A stretch of DNA of 64,000 nt from Hydrogenophaga sp. (GCF_030373225.1 NZ_JAUCZG010000016.1:1-64000), one strand, 5' to 3'; numbered from the stretch's first letter, positions 33,136 through 42,453 are shown. Numbers and translations: made by a program. Notes: generated from the letters alone by a model not told the origin.

Positions 33136-34113
33136 ATGCCGAGCCGCCGCCAACTGATCACCCACCTTGCCCTCGCCACCGCCAGCCTGGCCCTGCCCGG
33201 GCTCACACTGGCACAGACCCCTGCCACACGCATCATCGTGCCGTTTGCAGCGGGGGGTCCGATCGACGTGACAGCCCGCGTGCTGGCCGAGGCGGTCAAG
33301 GGGTCGCTGGGCACGGTGATCGTCGACAACCGACCCGGCGCGGGCGGCAACATCGGCGTGAGTGCGGTGGCCAAGGCGCCGGCGGACGGCCTCACGCTGG
33401 GCATTGCCACCACAGCTTCGCACGGCATCAACCCCTGGCTCTTCAGCAAACTGCCCTACGACCCGGCCAGGGATTTCGCGCCGATCACCCAGATGCTGCG
33501 CGTGCCCAACGTGCTGGTGATGAACGCCGAAGCCGCCAGCCGGCTGAACATCAACAGCCTGGCCGACCTCATCGCCTACGGCAAGGCCAACCCCGGCAAG
33601 CTCAACTACGGCTCGGGCGGCAACGGCAGCGCGGGTCACCTGGCGGGCGAACTGTTCAAGAACCAGGCCGGCATCTTTGCGGTGCACATTCCCTACAACG
33701 GCGGCAACCCGGCGCAGGTGGGGCTGCTGTCGGGCCAGGTCGACTTCAACTTCGACAACCTCGCCACCGCCGCACCGAACATCCGCTCCGGACGGCTCAA
33801 GGCCCTGGCCGTGACCACCTTGCAACGCAGCAGTGTGCTGCCCGACGTGCCCACCGTGGCAGCCACCCTGCCCGGCTTCGAGATCGACACCTGGTGGGGG
33901 CTGATCGCACCGGCGGGCACACCGGCAGAGACCTTGCGCAAGCTCAACACGGCGTTCAGCGACGCGCTGAAATCGCCCGAGGTCAAGACGCGTTTTGGCC
34001 TGCTGCTGGCCGAGCCGGCTCCCAGCACGCCCGAGCAGTTCGACGACTTCATGAAGCGCGAGCGGGCCAAGTACGAGCGCCTGGTCAAGCTGAGCGGCGC
34101 CAAGGTCGACTGA
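33136..34113 (+). CDS. Bug/TctC-family extracytoplasmic solute receptor
   Basis: A 325-residue periplasmic binding protein of the tripartite tricarboxylate transporter family. The signal peptide spans residues 1-26 (LPGLTLAQT). The mature protein contains IIVPFAAGGPIDVTAR, DNRPGAGGNIG and the ligand-loop region YGSGGNGSAGHLAGELFK, all standard for Bug proteins, which bind carboxylated ligands. No TctA or TctB genes are adjacent, typical of the many orphan Bug proteins in Comamonadaceae. A tandem GC-rich repeat follows directly after the stop. Confidence 0.9.
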   Translation: MPSRRQLITHLALATASLALPGLTLAQTPATRIIVPFAAGGPIDVTARVLAEAVKGSLGTVIVDNRPGAGGNIGVSAVAKAPADGLTLGIATTASHGINPWLFSKLPYDPARDFAPITQMLRVPNVLVMNAEAASRLNINSLADLIAYGKANPGKLNYGSGGNGSAGHLAGELFKNQAGIFAVHIPYNGGNPAQVGLLSGQVDFNFDNLATAAPNIRSGRLKALAVTTLQRSSVLPDVPTVAATLPGFEIDTWWGLIAPAGTPAETLRKLNTAFSDALKSPEVKTRFGLLLAEPAPSTPEQFDDFMKRERAKYERLVKLSGAKVD

Positions 34114-34117
34114 GGGG

Positions 34118-34423
34118 ACAAGGCCCCCTCGCTCCGCCGCTGCGCGGGTCGCTGCCCCCCGAGGGGGCTGTTTCGCCTTGGGACGGCCCGGCGGCGAAAC
34201 CTGGCCCCCACGCTCCGCCGCTGCGCGGGTCGCTGCCCCAGGACAGGGAAGGGCCCCGGTCCTTGCCGGGTCCGGGGGCTGTTTCGCCTGGGGACGGCCC
34301 GGCGGCGAAACCTGGCCCCCACGCTCCGCCGCTGCGCGGGTCGCTGCCCCAGGACAGGGAAGGGCCACGGTCCTTGCCGGGTCCGGGGCTGTTTCGCCTG
34401 GGGACGGCCCGGCGCCGGATCGG
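34118..34423. repeat. Tandem array of GC-rich palindromic intergenic repeats
   Basis: Three units begin at GCTCCGCCGCTGCGCGGGTC (34131, 34212 and 34323). Units two and three are about 111 bases long and nearly identical. The first is a shorter 81-base version lacking the ACAGGGAAGGGCC...TCCGG insert. Each unit ends with CTGTTTCGCC and GGGACGGCCCGGCG. A fourth relative in the opposite orientation lies at 58847-58924. The array fills the convergent gap between the Bug gene and sco. No gene is present in it. Confidence 0.85.
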
Positions 34424-34424
34424 A

Positions 34425-35033
34425 TCAGCCGGCCAGCAGTTTTTTCAGGTCGGCGGCCAGCGCTGGCGCCCCGCTGCCGTAGCGGTGGTACAGGCGGATG
34501 CGGCCCTGCGGGTCGTACACATAGCTGCCGGCGGAGTGGTCCATCGTGTAGCTCGTGGGCGTGGGCCCGGCGACCTTCTTGTAGTAGATCTTGTAGCTCT
34601 TGGCCAGTTCGGGCAGCGCATCGGGCGCAGCGTACAGGGCCAGGAAAGTGGGGTCGAAACTGGCCATGTACTGTTTCATGATCTCGGGCGTGTCGCGCTC
34701 GGGGTCGATGCTCACGAACAGCCCCTGCAGACGATCGCCGTCAGCGCCGAGCAGGCGCTTGGCCTCGGCAAGTTCGCTCATGGAGGTGGGGCACACATCG
34801 GGGCACTGCGTGAAGCCGAAGAAGATCACCACCACCTTGCCCTTGAAATCGGCCAGGGTGCGCGGCTGCCCGTTGTGGTCCGTCAATGAAAAACCGGTGG
34901 CGTAGTCGGCGCCGGTGATGTCGATGCCGACGAAGCTGGCGGCCGGGTCGCTGCAGCCGGCCATGAACAGACCGGTGGCGCCGAGCGTGGCGCCCAGGAG
35001 ATGGCGGCGGGTGAGCGAGGTTCGATCAGACAT
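34425..35033 (-). CDS. SCO1/SenC-family copper chaperone for cytochrome oxidase
   Basis: A 202-residue membrane-anchored thioredoxin-fold protein that helps build the CuA centre. The N-terminus has a hydrophobic segment ending in a lipobox-like FMAGC (Cys27), so it may be a lipoprotein. The copper site is Cys77-x3-Cys81 in QCPDVCP with His166 in MDHSAGS. It lies five bases after ctaB, as the last gene of the ctaA-ctaB-sco part of the oxidase locus. The ATG at 35033 fits; the frame upstream is antisense. Confidence 0.92.
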   Translation of the reverse strand: MSDRTSLTRRHLLGATLGATGLFMAGCSDPAASFVGIDITGADYATGFSLTDHNGQPRTLADFKGKVVVIFFGFTQCPDVCPTSMSELAEAKRLLGADGDRLQGLFVSIDPERDTPEIMKQYMASFDPTFLALYAAPDALPELAKSYKIYYKKVAGPTPTSYTMDHSAGSYVYDPQGRIRLYHRYGSGAPALAADLKKLLAG

Positions 35034-35038
35034 GGCGG

Positions 35039-35944
35039 TCACAAGTAATGGTCGATCAGCAGCGCGGCAAACAGCAGCGACAGGTGGATCAGTGAGAAAC
35101 GAAAGGTCTTGCGCGCGAGTGCATCGGAGTAGTCGCGCCAGAGCGCCCAGGCGTAGCCGCAGAAGCCGATGCTCAGGGCGATGGCGCAGACAAGGTAGAA
35201 CCAGCCGCTCATGCGCATCATGAACGGCATGAGACAGGCGGCGAACAGCACGAAGGTGTAGAGCAGGATCTGCAGCCGCGTGAACTCGGAGCCGTGTGTG
35301 ACCGGCAGCATCGGCAGGCCCGACTTGCGGTAATCCTCCACCCGGTAGAGGGCCAGCGCCCAGAAGTGCGGCGGCGTCCACAGGAAGATGATCAGGAAGA
35401 GAATCAGCGACTCCGGCGAGACCACGCCGGTCATGGCCGCCCAGCCCAGCACCGGCGGCATGGCGCCCGACGCGCCACCGATCACGATGTTCTGCGGTGT
35501 CAGCGGTTTGAGGATCACGGTGTAGACCACCGCATAACCGACGAAGGTGGCAAAGGTCAGCCACATGGTCAGCGGATTGACCGCGAAGTACAGCACCGCC
35601 GAACCCGCTGCGCACAACACGGCTGAAAACGAAAGCGTCTTGCCGTTGGTGAGCTGTCCTTTGGCGGTGGGGCGCCAGGCCGTGCGCTTCATCTTCGCGT
35701 CGATGTGCTGCTCGACCACGCAGTTGAACGCGGCGGCTGCGGCGGCCACGAGCCAGATGCCGAAGCAGGCCGTGGCGGCCAGCTGCACTTGCGCCCAGCT
35801 CGGCACACCGGGCACCGCCAGCACCATGCCGATCAGGGCACAGAACACGATCAGCTGGATCACACGCGGCTTGGTCAGCGCGTGGTACTGGCGCCAGACC
35901 GAGGGAAGGGCCACCGCCACCGAGGGAGTCGAGGCGGCACTCAT
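35039..35944 (-). CDS. ctaB: Protoheme IX farnesyltransferase (haem O synthase)
   Basis: Attaches a farnesyl group to haem B to make haem O. The 301-residue integral membrane prenyltransferase has the aspartate-rich site N-x3-E-x3-D in [15 protein letters not shown], with conserved RPTAKG, and a second motif around [14 protein letters not shown]. Nine transmembrane helices are apparent. The start (ATG 35944) overlaps the ctaA stop by four bases, so haem A and haem O synthases are translationally coupled. The same overlap excludes the longer upstream frame. Confidence 0.95.
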   Translation of the reverse strand: MSAASTPSVAVALPSVWRQYHALTKPRVIQLIVFCALIGMVLAVPGVPSWAQVQLAATACFGIWLVAAAAAAFNCVVEQHIDAKMKRTAWRPTAKGQLTNGKTLSFSAVLCAAGSAVLYFAVNPLTMWLTFATFVGYAVVYTVILKPLTPQNIVIGGASGAMPPVLGWAAMTGVVSPESLILFLIIFLWTPPHFWALALYRVEDYRKSGLPMLPVTHGSEFTRLQILLYTFVLFAACLMPFMMRMSGWFYLVCAIALSIGFCGYAWALWRDYSDALARKTFRFSLIHLSLLFAALLIDHYL

Positions 35945-37107
35945 GGGGTCTGTCGGGACATGTTCAGAGCCGACGGGGTGCCGGCGGGTGTGCTGTGCGT
36001 CGCGGCGCTGCGCGTGCCGCTGAGGGCACCGGTGAACACGATCACCAGTGCTGCGGCGCCGGCCGTGTGGCCCACCGCCGCGAGCAGTGGCCAATCCAGC
36101 ACGACGTTGGTCAGCCCGCTGACGAACTGCCACAGGGCGAGCAGCAACAGGGCCCGCGCCGTGCGGCCCATGCCCGGCACCCGCCACAGGCGCCACCCCA
36201 ACCAGACCATGGCGCCCAGCACCACGAAGGCCATGAGGCGGTGCACGTAGTGGATGGCGGTGAGGGCAGCGAAGGGAATCGCTTCGCCGGCGCTGTTCAG
36301 GCCCAGGTGGCGCCACAGCGTGAACCCCTCCCGGAAATCCATGCTCGGCCACCAGCTGCCCTGGCAGGTGGGAAATTCGGTACAGGCCAGCACCGCGTAG
36401 TTGGTGCTGACCCAGCCACCCAGCGCGATCTGCATCCACAGCAACACGGTCACCCCCGCCAACGCGGTTCGCAAGCGCCCGGGCAGTTCCAGCGGGCCGC
36501 GATGACCGGGTCTGGCGAGCTCATAGCTCACCGCCTGCGCCCGCAACAGGGCCAGCAGGCCCAGGCCTCCGAGCAGGTGCAGGGTGACGATGGCCGGGAA
36601 CAGCTTCATCGTGACCGTGAGCGCGCCGAACGCCCCTTGCACGCACACCCACACCAGTGTGACCAGCGGCCACACAAACGAGACCGCCAGGCGCTTGCGC
36701 TCCAGCCAGCTCACCAGGGCCAGCACCAGGATCAGGACGCCGACGGCGGTGGCGAGGTAGCGATGGATCATTTCGATCCAGGCCTTGGAGAACGTGACCG
36801 GCCCGGTGGGCATGGCCTCTTGCGCGGCGGCAATCGACGCGCTCGCACCGACCGGGCTCACGCTGCCATAACAGCCCGGCCAGTCGGGGCAGCCCAGACC
36901 CGAATCGGTCAGGCGCGTGAAGGCGCCGAACAGCACCAGATCGAAGGTGAGGAACAAGGTGACGAGGGTGAGCACGCGCAGGCGCTGGGCGGGTGGTGAA
37001 TGGCGGTTGCGCACCCAGACCCAGGCCAGCGGGCCCAGTGCGATCACCACACCCAGCAGCATGATGCGGGCGATCGGTGCCAGGTCGTACAAAGGTTGGG
37101 TGTCCAT
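35941..37107 (-). CDS. ctaA: Haem A synthase (COX15/CtaA)
   Basis: Oxidises the C8 methyl of haem O to give haem A. The 388-residue protein has eight transmembrane segments and the conserved histidines in [28 protein letters not shown] and [12 protein letters not shown]. The sequence [16 protein letters not shown] holds the Cys pair of the first extracytoplasmic loop. The gene starts one base after the Sco-like gene and overlaps ctaB, forming an operon for haem A and copper delivery. Confidence 0.95.
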   Translation of the reverse strand: MDTQPLYDLAPIARIMLLGVVIALGPLAWVWVRNRHSPPAQRLRVLTLVTLFLTFDLVLFGAFTRLTDSGLGCPDWPGCYGSVSPVGASASIAAAQEAMPTGPVTFSKAWIEMIHRYLATAVGVLILVLALVSWLERKRLAVSFVWPLVTLVWVCVQGAFGALTVTMKLFPAIVTLHLLGGLGLLALLRAQAVSYELARPGHRGPLELPGRLRTALAGVTVLLWMQIALGGWVSTNYAVLACTEFPTCQGSWWPSMDFREGFTLWRHLGLNSAGEAIPFAALTAIHYVHRLMAFVVLGAMVWLGWRLWRVPGMGRTARALLLLALWQFVSGLTNVVLDWPLLAAVGHTAGAAALVIVFTGALSGTRSAATHSTPAGTPSALNMSRQTP

Positions 37108-37108
37108 G

Positions 37109-37795
37109 TCAGCGTTCCGTGGCGGTGCGTCCGGCCTTGTCCCAGAAGGACGATGCGCGCAGCAGGCGGTCGAGATCGCGCTTGGCCTGCTTGGGGTCGA
37201 TGGTGGCAGGAAAACGCATCATCCAGTTGCCCAGCGGATCGACCACATACAGGTGGTCCTCGAGCCGCTGGCCGGCGGCGGGCTGCAGCCACGCGGCCAG
37301 CGCCTGGGCGTCCACCTGCAGCACCTGCGCGGCGGCGGTGGCCTGTTGCAGGGGTTCGGACAGGGGAGCATCGCCGGTGCGCAGCCACACCCAGTCCAGC
37401 CGGTCCTTTTCCCGACCGAGCGTTTCCCGCAACTGGCGTTGCAGCAGCAGGTGTTCCTGGCAGCTCTCGTTGCAGGCGCTGTCGGCCACACTGATCAGCA
37501 GCCACTGGTCCTTGAGCGATGCCAGCGGCACGCTCTTTCCCCCGGCATTGATGGCCATGATGGCCGGCAGAGGCCGCTGCGGATCGATCAGCTCGCCGTA
37601 GTTGCGCCGACCCTCGGGTCGGATCACGTAATAGGTCAGGTAAGACGCCACCACCGGCGCCACACACACGAGCGCCAGCCCGAGCAGTTTCCACCGGCCC
37701 GAGCGCGCGTTGACCACCGCGCCAGCACCACCCTGGTCAAGCTGGGGCAGGCTGTGCACGGTCAGGGTCAGGGGTTCATCAGGCGTCTGTGCCAT
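37109..37795 (-). CDS. Membrane-anchored Sco-like thioredoxin-fold protein
   Basis: A 228-residue protein with a single transmembrane helix at about 36-57 and a periplasmic domain. It contains Cys108-x3-Cys112 (ACNESC) after LKDQWLLISVAD and a histidine (His181) in LEDHLYVVDPLGN. This matches the order Cys-x3-Cys then Asp-His before the VxDPxG strand of the true SCO protein at 34425-35033. It is usually annotated only as hypothetical. Copper binding or thiol-disulfide exchange during oxidase assembly is likely but unproven. The start overlaps the SURF1 stop by 17 bases, and its own stop is one base before ctaA. Confidence 0.75.
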   Translation of the reverse strand: MAQTPDEPLTLTVHSLPQLDQGGAGAVVNARSGRWKLLGLALVCVAPVVASYLTYYVIRPEGRRNYGELIDPQRPLPAIMAINAGGKSVPLASLKDQWLLISVADSACNESCQEHLLLQRQLRETLGREKDRLDWVWLRTGDAPLSEPLQQATAAAQVLQVDAQALAAWLQPAAGQRLEDHLYVVDPLGNWMMRFPATIDPKQAKRDLDRLLRASSFWDKAGRTATER

Positions 37796-38516
37796 GGGAA
37801 ATGCGCTTTCGGCGGGGGGAAATGAATTGGAACCAGACATACAGCACGCTCGCGAGGGCACACAGGCCAAACCACTGGAACGCATAGCCATGGTGTTTGT
37901 CGACGCCAAGCGCCGGCTTCGGCCACGCTCGCAACAGGCCTTCGGGGGATGCGCCGGTCTGCTGCACCGAGAACTCCAGCAGATCGAGGGCGGTCTCGCG
38001 GGCGAACGCAGCGAGGTCGATATTTTGCCGGATCGGGCCTGTGCCCGCCTCACCCAGCTCGTATAGCTTGCCCGGCGGCGGGGCCAAACGCCCCTCCACC
38101 ACCACCTCGCCCGCGGGGGTGTCGATGGCGGGCACGCGGCTGCGGTCGATGAAATCGCGGGGCACCCAGCCGCGTTGCACCAGCACCGCGCGCCCGCTGC
38201 CCGCCAGTTTCAGCGGCGTGACCAGAATGAAACCATTGCGCGCGCCCATCTGCCGGTTGTCGAGAAACACACTGGATTCGCTTACCCATTGCCCCTGCAG
38301 TTGCACGGGACGGTGCAACCCTTCCCCCGGATCGCTCCCCTGGAGCAACTGGCTGTTTTGCCATGCTGGCCATTCGGCGCGCTGGTTGATCTGGTTCTGC
38401 AGTTCGATCTTCTGCCGGGCGCGGTCGAGTTGCCAAAAGCCCAGCGAGGCAGTGACCGCCATGGTGAATACCGTGGCGGCGGTGACGACGATGAAACGCG
38501 AGCGGGCCGACATCAT
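37779..38516 (-). CDS. SURF1-family cytochrome oxidase assembly protein
   Basis: A 245-residue protein with the SURF1 topology: an N-terminal transmembrane helix (about 9-29) with LGFWQLDRARQK, a large periplasmic loop with LDNRQMGARNGFILVTPL and VLVQRGWVPRD, and a second helix near 212-231 with KHHGYAFQWFGL. SURF1 helps insert haem A into subunit I. It overlaps the Sco-like gene by 17 bases. The gene upstream on the other strand (DUF2909) is divergent. Confidence 0.92.
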   Translation of the reverse strand: MMSARSRFIVVTAATVFTMAVTASLGFWQLDRARQKIELQNQINQRAEWPAWQNSQLLQGSDPGEGLHRPVQLQGQWVSESSVFLDNRQMGARNGFILVTPLKLAGSGRAVLVQRGWVPRDFIDRSRVPAIDTPAGEVVVEGRLAPPPGKLYELGEAGTGPIRQNIDLAAFARETALDLLEFSVQQTGASPEGLLRAWPKPALGVDKHHGYAFQWFGLCALASVLYVWFQFISPRRKRISHGTDA

Positions 38517-38588
38517 GACCCTGCTCCCGGCCCCGAAGCGGCGACAGTCACATCACCGGGCCTGGCGGCTGCGCCCATAATCCGGGTG

Positions 38589-38831
38589 ATGAAGTATCTG
38601 GTCATCGCGGCATTCGTTGCCATCATCGGGAGTCTGGGCGCAGCGCTGGTGTTCATGATGCGGGGCGGGCCATCGGGTGACGGTGATGGGCAGGACACAT
38701 CGCACCGCAAGAACCCCATGGCCAAGGCACTGGCGTTTCGGGTCGGTTTTTCCATCCTGCTGTTCGTCGTGGTGCTCATCAGCTACCAGATGGGCTGGAT
38801 CCAGCCCACCGGACTTCCCCTGCAACGCTGA
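38589..38831 (+). CDS. DUF2909 twin-transmembrane protein
   Basis: An 80-residue protein with two helices: residues 3-23 (YLVIAAFVAIIGSLGAALVF) and 53-68 (FSILLFVVVLISYQMG), linked by a polar segment containing KNPMAKALAFRVG. It fits DUF2909, a family encoded inside betaproteobacterial cytochrome oxidase loci. Uniquely in this locus it is on the plus strand, divergent from SURF1 and convergent with ctaE. The role in oxidase assembly is unknown. A bidirectional terminator follows. Confidence 0.82.
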   Translation: MKYLVIAAFVAIIGSLGAALVFMMRGGPSGDGDGQDTSHRKNPMAKALAFRVGFSILLFVVVLISYQMGWIQPTGLPLQR

Positions 38832-38849
38832 TCACACCGCCTGCCGCAA

Positions 38850-38883
38850 CAACAAAAAGGCGCCGGATGGCGCCTTTTTGTTG
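38850..38883. terminator. Bidirectional intrinsic terminator between DUF2909 and ctaE
   Basis: CAACAAAAAGGCGCC (38850-38864) pairs perfectly with GGCGCCTTTTTGTTG (38869-38883) around GGAT. A and T runs flank the GC core on both sides, so it can stop both convergent transcripts. Confidence 0.93.
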
Positions 38884-38918
38884 AGCCGCTAGGGGTTGTC
38901 GGGCACCCCGGGAGAGGC

Positions 38919-39800
38919 TCACAACCAATAGACCAGGATGTAGAGGCCCAGCCACACCACGTCCACGAAGTGCCAGTACCAGGCGGCGCCCTCGAAGCCG
39001 AAATGGCGGTCCTTGGTGAAGTGGCCTTTTTGCAGCCGCAGCGTGATGAACAGCAGCATCAACATGCCCACGAAGACGTGGAAGCCGTGGAAACCCGTCA
39101 GCATGAAGAAGGTCGATCCGAAGATGCCCGAACTCAGCTTGAGGTTCAGGTCGGTGTAGGCGTGGTAATACTCGTAGCCCTGCACGATCAGGAACACGAT
39201 GCCCAGCAGCACCGTCATCCACATGAAGGCGATGGTCTTGCCGCGGTTGCCCGCCTGCAGCGCGTGGTGCGCGATGGTCAGTGTGACACCGGAGGTGAGC
39301 AGCAGCGCGGTGTTGATGGTGGGCAGCCAGAACGGTCCCATGGTCTGGAAGGGCTCGACAATGCCGGCGGGCGAAGCCGTTGCGCCCGCCTGGACGCTCG
39401 GCCACACGGCCGAGAAGTCGGGCCAGATCAGCGAGTTTTCGAAGCCGCCCAGAGCCGGCACCGAATGCACCCGGGCCCACCACAGCGCGGTGAAGAAGGC
39501 ACCGAAGAACATCACTTCGGAGAAGATGAACCAGCTCATGCTCCAGCGGAACGACAGGTCGATCTTGCGACCGTACATGCCACTCTCGCTCTCGCCAACC
39601 GCTTCACGGAACCACTGGAACAACACGACCAGCCAGAAGGCCATGCCAAAGGCGAGTGAGTAGGCGCCCCAGCCGGCGCCGTTGATCCATTGACCTGCGC
39701 CCAGGATGACGAAGAACAGGCCGATGGCCGCCATCACCGGGTGGCGGGAAGGACCTGGAACGTAGTAGTAGGGCGTTGCGCCGTGGGATGCTGCTGACAT
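38919..39800 (-). CDS. ctaE: Cytochrome c oxidase subunit III
   Basis: A 293-residue membrane protein with seven helices typical of subunit III. Signature stretches are WFIFSEVMFFGAFFTALWW, the C-terminal GFHGFHVFVGM and WYWHFVDVVWLGLYI. It stabilises the catalytic subunits and may guide oxygen. GGAG five bases before the ATG at 39800 decides the start; a GTG two codons upstream would overlap that site. It is the last gene of the ctaC-ctaD-ctaG-DUF2970-ctaE run. Confidence 0.95.
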   Translation of the reverse strand: MSAASHGATPYYYVPGPSRHPVMAAIGLFFVILGAGQWINGAGWGAYSLAFGMAFWLVVLFQWFREAVGESESGMYGRKIDLSFRWSMSWFIFSEVMFFGAFFTALWWARVHSVPALGGFENSLIWPDFSAVWPSVQAGATASPAGIVEPFQTMGPFWLPTINTALLLTSGVTLTIAHHALQAGNRGKTIAFMWMTVLLGIVFLIVQGYEYYHAYTDLNLKLSSGIFGSTFFMLTGFHGFHVFVGMLMLLFITLRLQKGHFTKDRHFGFEGAAWYWHFVDVVWLGLYILVYWL

Positions 39801-39861
39801 GCTCACTCCAGTTTTCGCTTGTTTGAATGGGAGAAAAAATCGTTCGACGCAGGCGCGGGCT

Positions 39862-40068
39862 TCAGCCTGCGACCCAGTTCACCAACAGGATCAGGGCCAG
39901 CACGAACAAAAACGCCATGCCCACCCCCACTGCAATGAGGTGCAGGGGATTGAGCCGGGCAATGTCGTTCTGGTAGTCGGCGTTGCGACGCACGCCAAGG
40001 AAACCCCACAGCACGGCCCTCACCGTGCCGCCGAGCGACCCTTTGCGCTTGTGCAATGGTTCGGTCAT
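39862..40068 (-). CDS. DUF2970 small membrane protein
   Basis: A 68-residue protein with a basic N-terminus, the segment VRAVLWGFLGVRRNADYQND and one transmembrane helix near residues 47-66. This fits DUF2970, found between ctaG and ctaE in betaproteobacteria. Its ATG overlaps the ctaG stop by four bases. It may be a minor oxidase subunit or assembly factor. Confidence 0.85.
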   Translation of the reverse strand: MTEPLHKRKGSLGGTVRAVLWGFLGVRRNADYQNDIARLNPLHLIAVGVGMAFLFVLALILLVNWVAG

Positions 40069-40673
40069 ACAGCGCCCGCCGGCTTCATGACCACCGCGGG
40101 CCGATAGGCCACATCGGCAGGCGCCGCGGGCACTTTGCCACCCACCTCGAAGAAGGTGTACGACAGCGTGATCGTGGTCACGTCCTTGGGCAGGCGCGGG
40201 TCGATCACGAAAGCCACCGGCCATTCCTTCTTCTCGCCAGCCTGCAAGGTGTACTGCGTGAAGCAGAAACACTCGAGCTTGTTGAAGTGGGCCATGGCCT
40301 GCTTCGGTGCGTAGCTGGGAATGGCCTGCGCTGCCATGGTGCGGTTCTGGATGTTCTGGAACTCGTACATCACCGTGGTCAGCTCACCTGGATGAACCTG
40401 CAAGGACCGCACGGCCGGCTTGAAGTGCCACGGTCCGCGGCTGTTCACATCGAATTCGACCGTGATGGTTCGTGTGGTGTCCACCTGGCTGTTCGCCGCC
40501 GCCCTGGACGTGGCGCCCGGGATCTGGCGGTCAGAGAGCGACAGGATGTTGATGCCGGTCGCCTCGCAGATCGCGTTGTAGATCGGTACCAGCGCGTAGC
40601 CGAAGGCAAACATGCCCAGCGTGATCACGCCGAGCTTGCCGACCATCTTGAAGTTTTCGCTGCGCAATCCCAC
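40065..40673 (-). CDS. ctaG: Cytochrome c oxidase assembly protein CtaG (Cox11)
   Basis: Delivers copper to the CuB site of subunit I. The 202-residue product has an N-terminal membrane anchor (about 12-32) and a periplasmic immunoglobulin-like domain with the copper-binding motif LECFCFTQ (Cys-x-Cys) and VIDPRLPKDVTTITLSYTFF. Length and order match Cox11. It lies between the 40-residue assembly protein and DUF2970 and overlaps the latter by four bases. Confidence 0.95.
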   Translation of the reverse strand: MGLRSENFKMVGKLGVITLGMFAFGYALVPIYNAICEATGINILSLSDRQIPGATSRAAANSQVDTTRTITVEFDVNSRGPWHFKPAVRSLQVHPGELTTVMYEFQNIQNRTMAAQAIPSYAPKQAMAHFNKLECFCFTQYTLQAGEKKEWPVAFVIDPRLPKDVTTITLSYTFFEVGGKVPAAPADVAYRPAVVMKPAGAV

Positions 40674-40706
40674 GGTCTGTGTCCTGAGTTCAAGGGTGCC
40701 GGGGCG

Positions 40707-40829
40707 TCAGCCGCCCAGGAACACCATCTTGCCGACGAAACCCATGAAAAACACCAGCGCGATCGAGCCCAGGATCAGGCCCAGGCGCTGGTTGTGTTTT
40801 TTCTGTTCGGGCGTCATGTTGCGGGCCAT
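40707..40829 (-). CDS. Cytochrome oxidase small assembly protein (40 aa)
   Basis: A 40-residue peptide beginning MARNMTPEQKKHNQRLGL and continuing into one transmembrane helix (about residues 17-38) ending KMVFLGG. Such peptides occur between ctaD and ctaG in many Burkholderiales and are annotated as cytochrome oxidase small assembly protein. It starts seven bases after the ctaD stop in the same direction. Its position and the hydrophobic pattern support coding despite its length. Confidence 0.78.
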   Translation of the reverse strand: MARNMTPEQKKHNQRLGLILGSIALVFFMGFVGKMVFLGG

Positions 40830-40836
40830 GCTGCGC

Positions 40837-42453
40837 TCAGCCGATCACCTTGGTGGCGGTGGCGTCGAGCTTGGGCGGGTTTTCAAAGGTGTGGAACGGT
40901 GCCGGCGATGGCACTTCCCACTCCAGACCTTCAGCGCCTTCCCACGGCTTCTGCGGAGCTTTTTCGCCCTTGCCAGCCATGGCGGGCAGGATCACGGCCA
41001 CGAAGAAATACACCTGTGCGATACCGAAGAAGAACGAGCCCACCGAGGCGATGGCGTTGAAGTCGGCGAACTGCATGGGATAGTCGGCGTAACGGCGGGG
41101 CATGCCGGCCAGACCCAGGAAGTGCATCGGGAAGAAGGTGATGTTGAACGAGATCATCGACCACCAGAAGTGGATCTTGCCGCGGGTTTCGCTGTACATC
41201 ACGCCGGTCCACTTGGGCAACCAGTAGTAGATGCCGGCGAACATGGCGAAGAGCGATCCGGCGACCAGCACGTAGTGGAAGTGGGCCACCACGTAGTAGG
41301 TGTCCTGCATCTGGATGTCGATCGGAGCAACCGACAGGATCAGACCGGTGAAGCCACCGATGGTGAACACGAAGATGAAGCCCACCGCCCACAGCATCGG
41401 GGTCTCGAAGGTCATCGAGCCCTTCCACATGGTTGCGATCCAGTTGAAGATCTTCACGCCCGTGGGCACGGCGATCAGCATGGTCGAGTACATGAAGAAC
41501 AGCTGACCCGTGACCGGCATGCCGGTGGTGAACATGTGGTGAGCCCACACGACGAAAGACAGGATGGCGATCGAACCGGTGGCGTACACCATGGAGGCAT
41601 AGCCAAACAGCTTCTTGCGCGCGAAGGCGGGCACGACCTGGCTCACGATGCCGAAGGCCGGCAAGATCATGATGTAGACCTCGGGGTGACCGAAGAACCA
41701 GAAGATGTGCTGGTACATCACCGGGTCACCGCCGCCGGCGGGGTTGAAGAAGCTGGTGCCGAAGTGGCGATCGGTCAGCGTCATGGTGATCGCGCCAGCC
41801 AGCACGGGCATCACGGCGATCAGCAGGTAGGCGGTGATCAGCCAGGTCCAGCAGAACATGGGCATCTTCATCAGGGTCATGCCGGGCGCGCGCATGTTCA
41901 GGATGGTCACGATGATGTTGATCGAACCCATGATGGACGAGGCGCCCAGGATGTGCATGGCAAAGATGCCGGCGTCCATCGAGGGGCCCATCTGAAGGGT
42001 CAGCGGGGCATACAGCGTCCAGCCGGCAGCGGGTGCGCCGCCCGGCATGAAGAACGAACCCACCAGCATCAGGGCAGCGGGGATCATCAGCCAGAAGCTG
42101 AAGTTGTTCATGCGGGCGAACGCCATGTCGGAGGCGCCGATCTGCAGCGGGATCATCCAGTTCGCGAAGCCCACGAACGCCGGCATGATGGCGCCGAACA
42201 CCATGATCAGGCCGTGCATGGTGGTCAGCTGGTTGAACAGGCCGGGGTTCACGAGCTGCAGACCGGGCTGGAACAGTTCGGCGCGGATCAGCAGGGCCAG
42301 CACGCCGCCCACCATCAGCATGGTGAACGAGAACAGCAGGTACAGCGTGCCGATGTCCTTGTGGTTGGTGGCATAGACCCAGCGGCGCCAGCCCGTGGGG
42401 GCGTGGTGGTCGTCGTGGCCGTGGGCGTCGTGGTGGTCGAGAACAGCACTCAT
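40837..42453 (-). CDS. ctaD: Cytochrome c oxidase subunit I
   Basis: The catalytic haem-copper subunit, 538 residues and twelve transmembrane helices. Landmarks are TMHGLIMVF (low-spin haem His), WFFGHPEVYIMILPAFG with the His-Tyr cross-link of the CuB site, VWAHHMFTTGM with the two further CuB histidines, and HFHYVLVAGS near the C-terminus with both haem ligands. The glutamate-containing HPEVY and proton-channel residues place it in the A-type oxidases. It pairs with the cytochrome c-fused subunit II upstream, making a caa3-like enzyme. Confidence 0.97.
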   Translation of the reverse strand: MSAVLDHHDAHGHDDHHAPTGWRRWVYATNHKDIGTLYLLFSFTMLMVGGVLALLIRAELFQPGLQLVNPGLFNQLTTMHGLIMVFGAIMPAFVGFANWMIPLQIGASDMAFARMNNFSFWLMIPAALMLVGSFFMPGGAPAAGWTLYAPLTLQMGPSMDAGIFAMHILGASSIMGSINIIVTILNMRAPGMTLMKMPMFCWTWLITAYLLIAVMPVLAGAITMTLTDRHFGTSFFNPAGGGDPVMYQHIFWFFGHPEVYIMILPAFGIVSQVVPAFARKKLFGYASMVYATGSIAILSFVVWAHHMFTTGMPVTGQLFFMYSTMLIAVPTGVKIFNWIATMWKGSMTFETPMLWAVGFIFVFTIGGFTGLILSVAPIDIQMQDTYYVVAHFHYVLVAGSLFAMFAGIYYWLPKWTGVMYSETRGKIHFWWSMISFNITFFPMHFLGLAGMPRRYADYPMQFADFNAIASVGSFFFGIAQVYFFVAVILPAMAGKGEKAPQKPWEGAEGLEWEVPSPAPFHTFENPPKLDATATKVIG

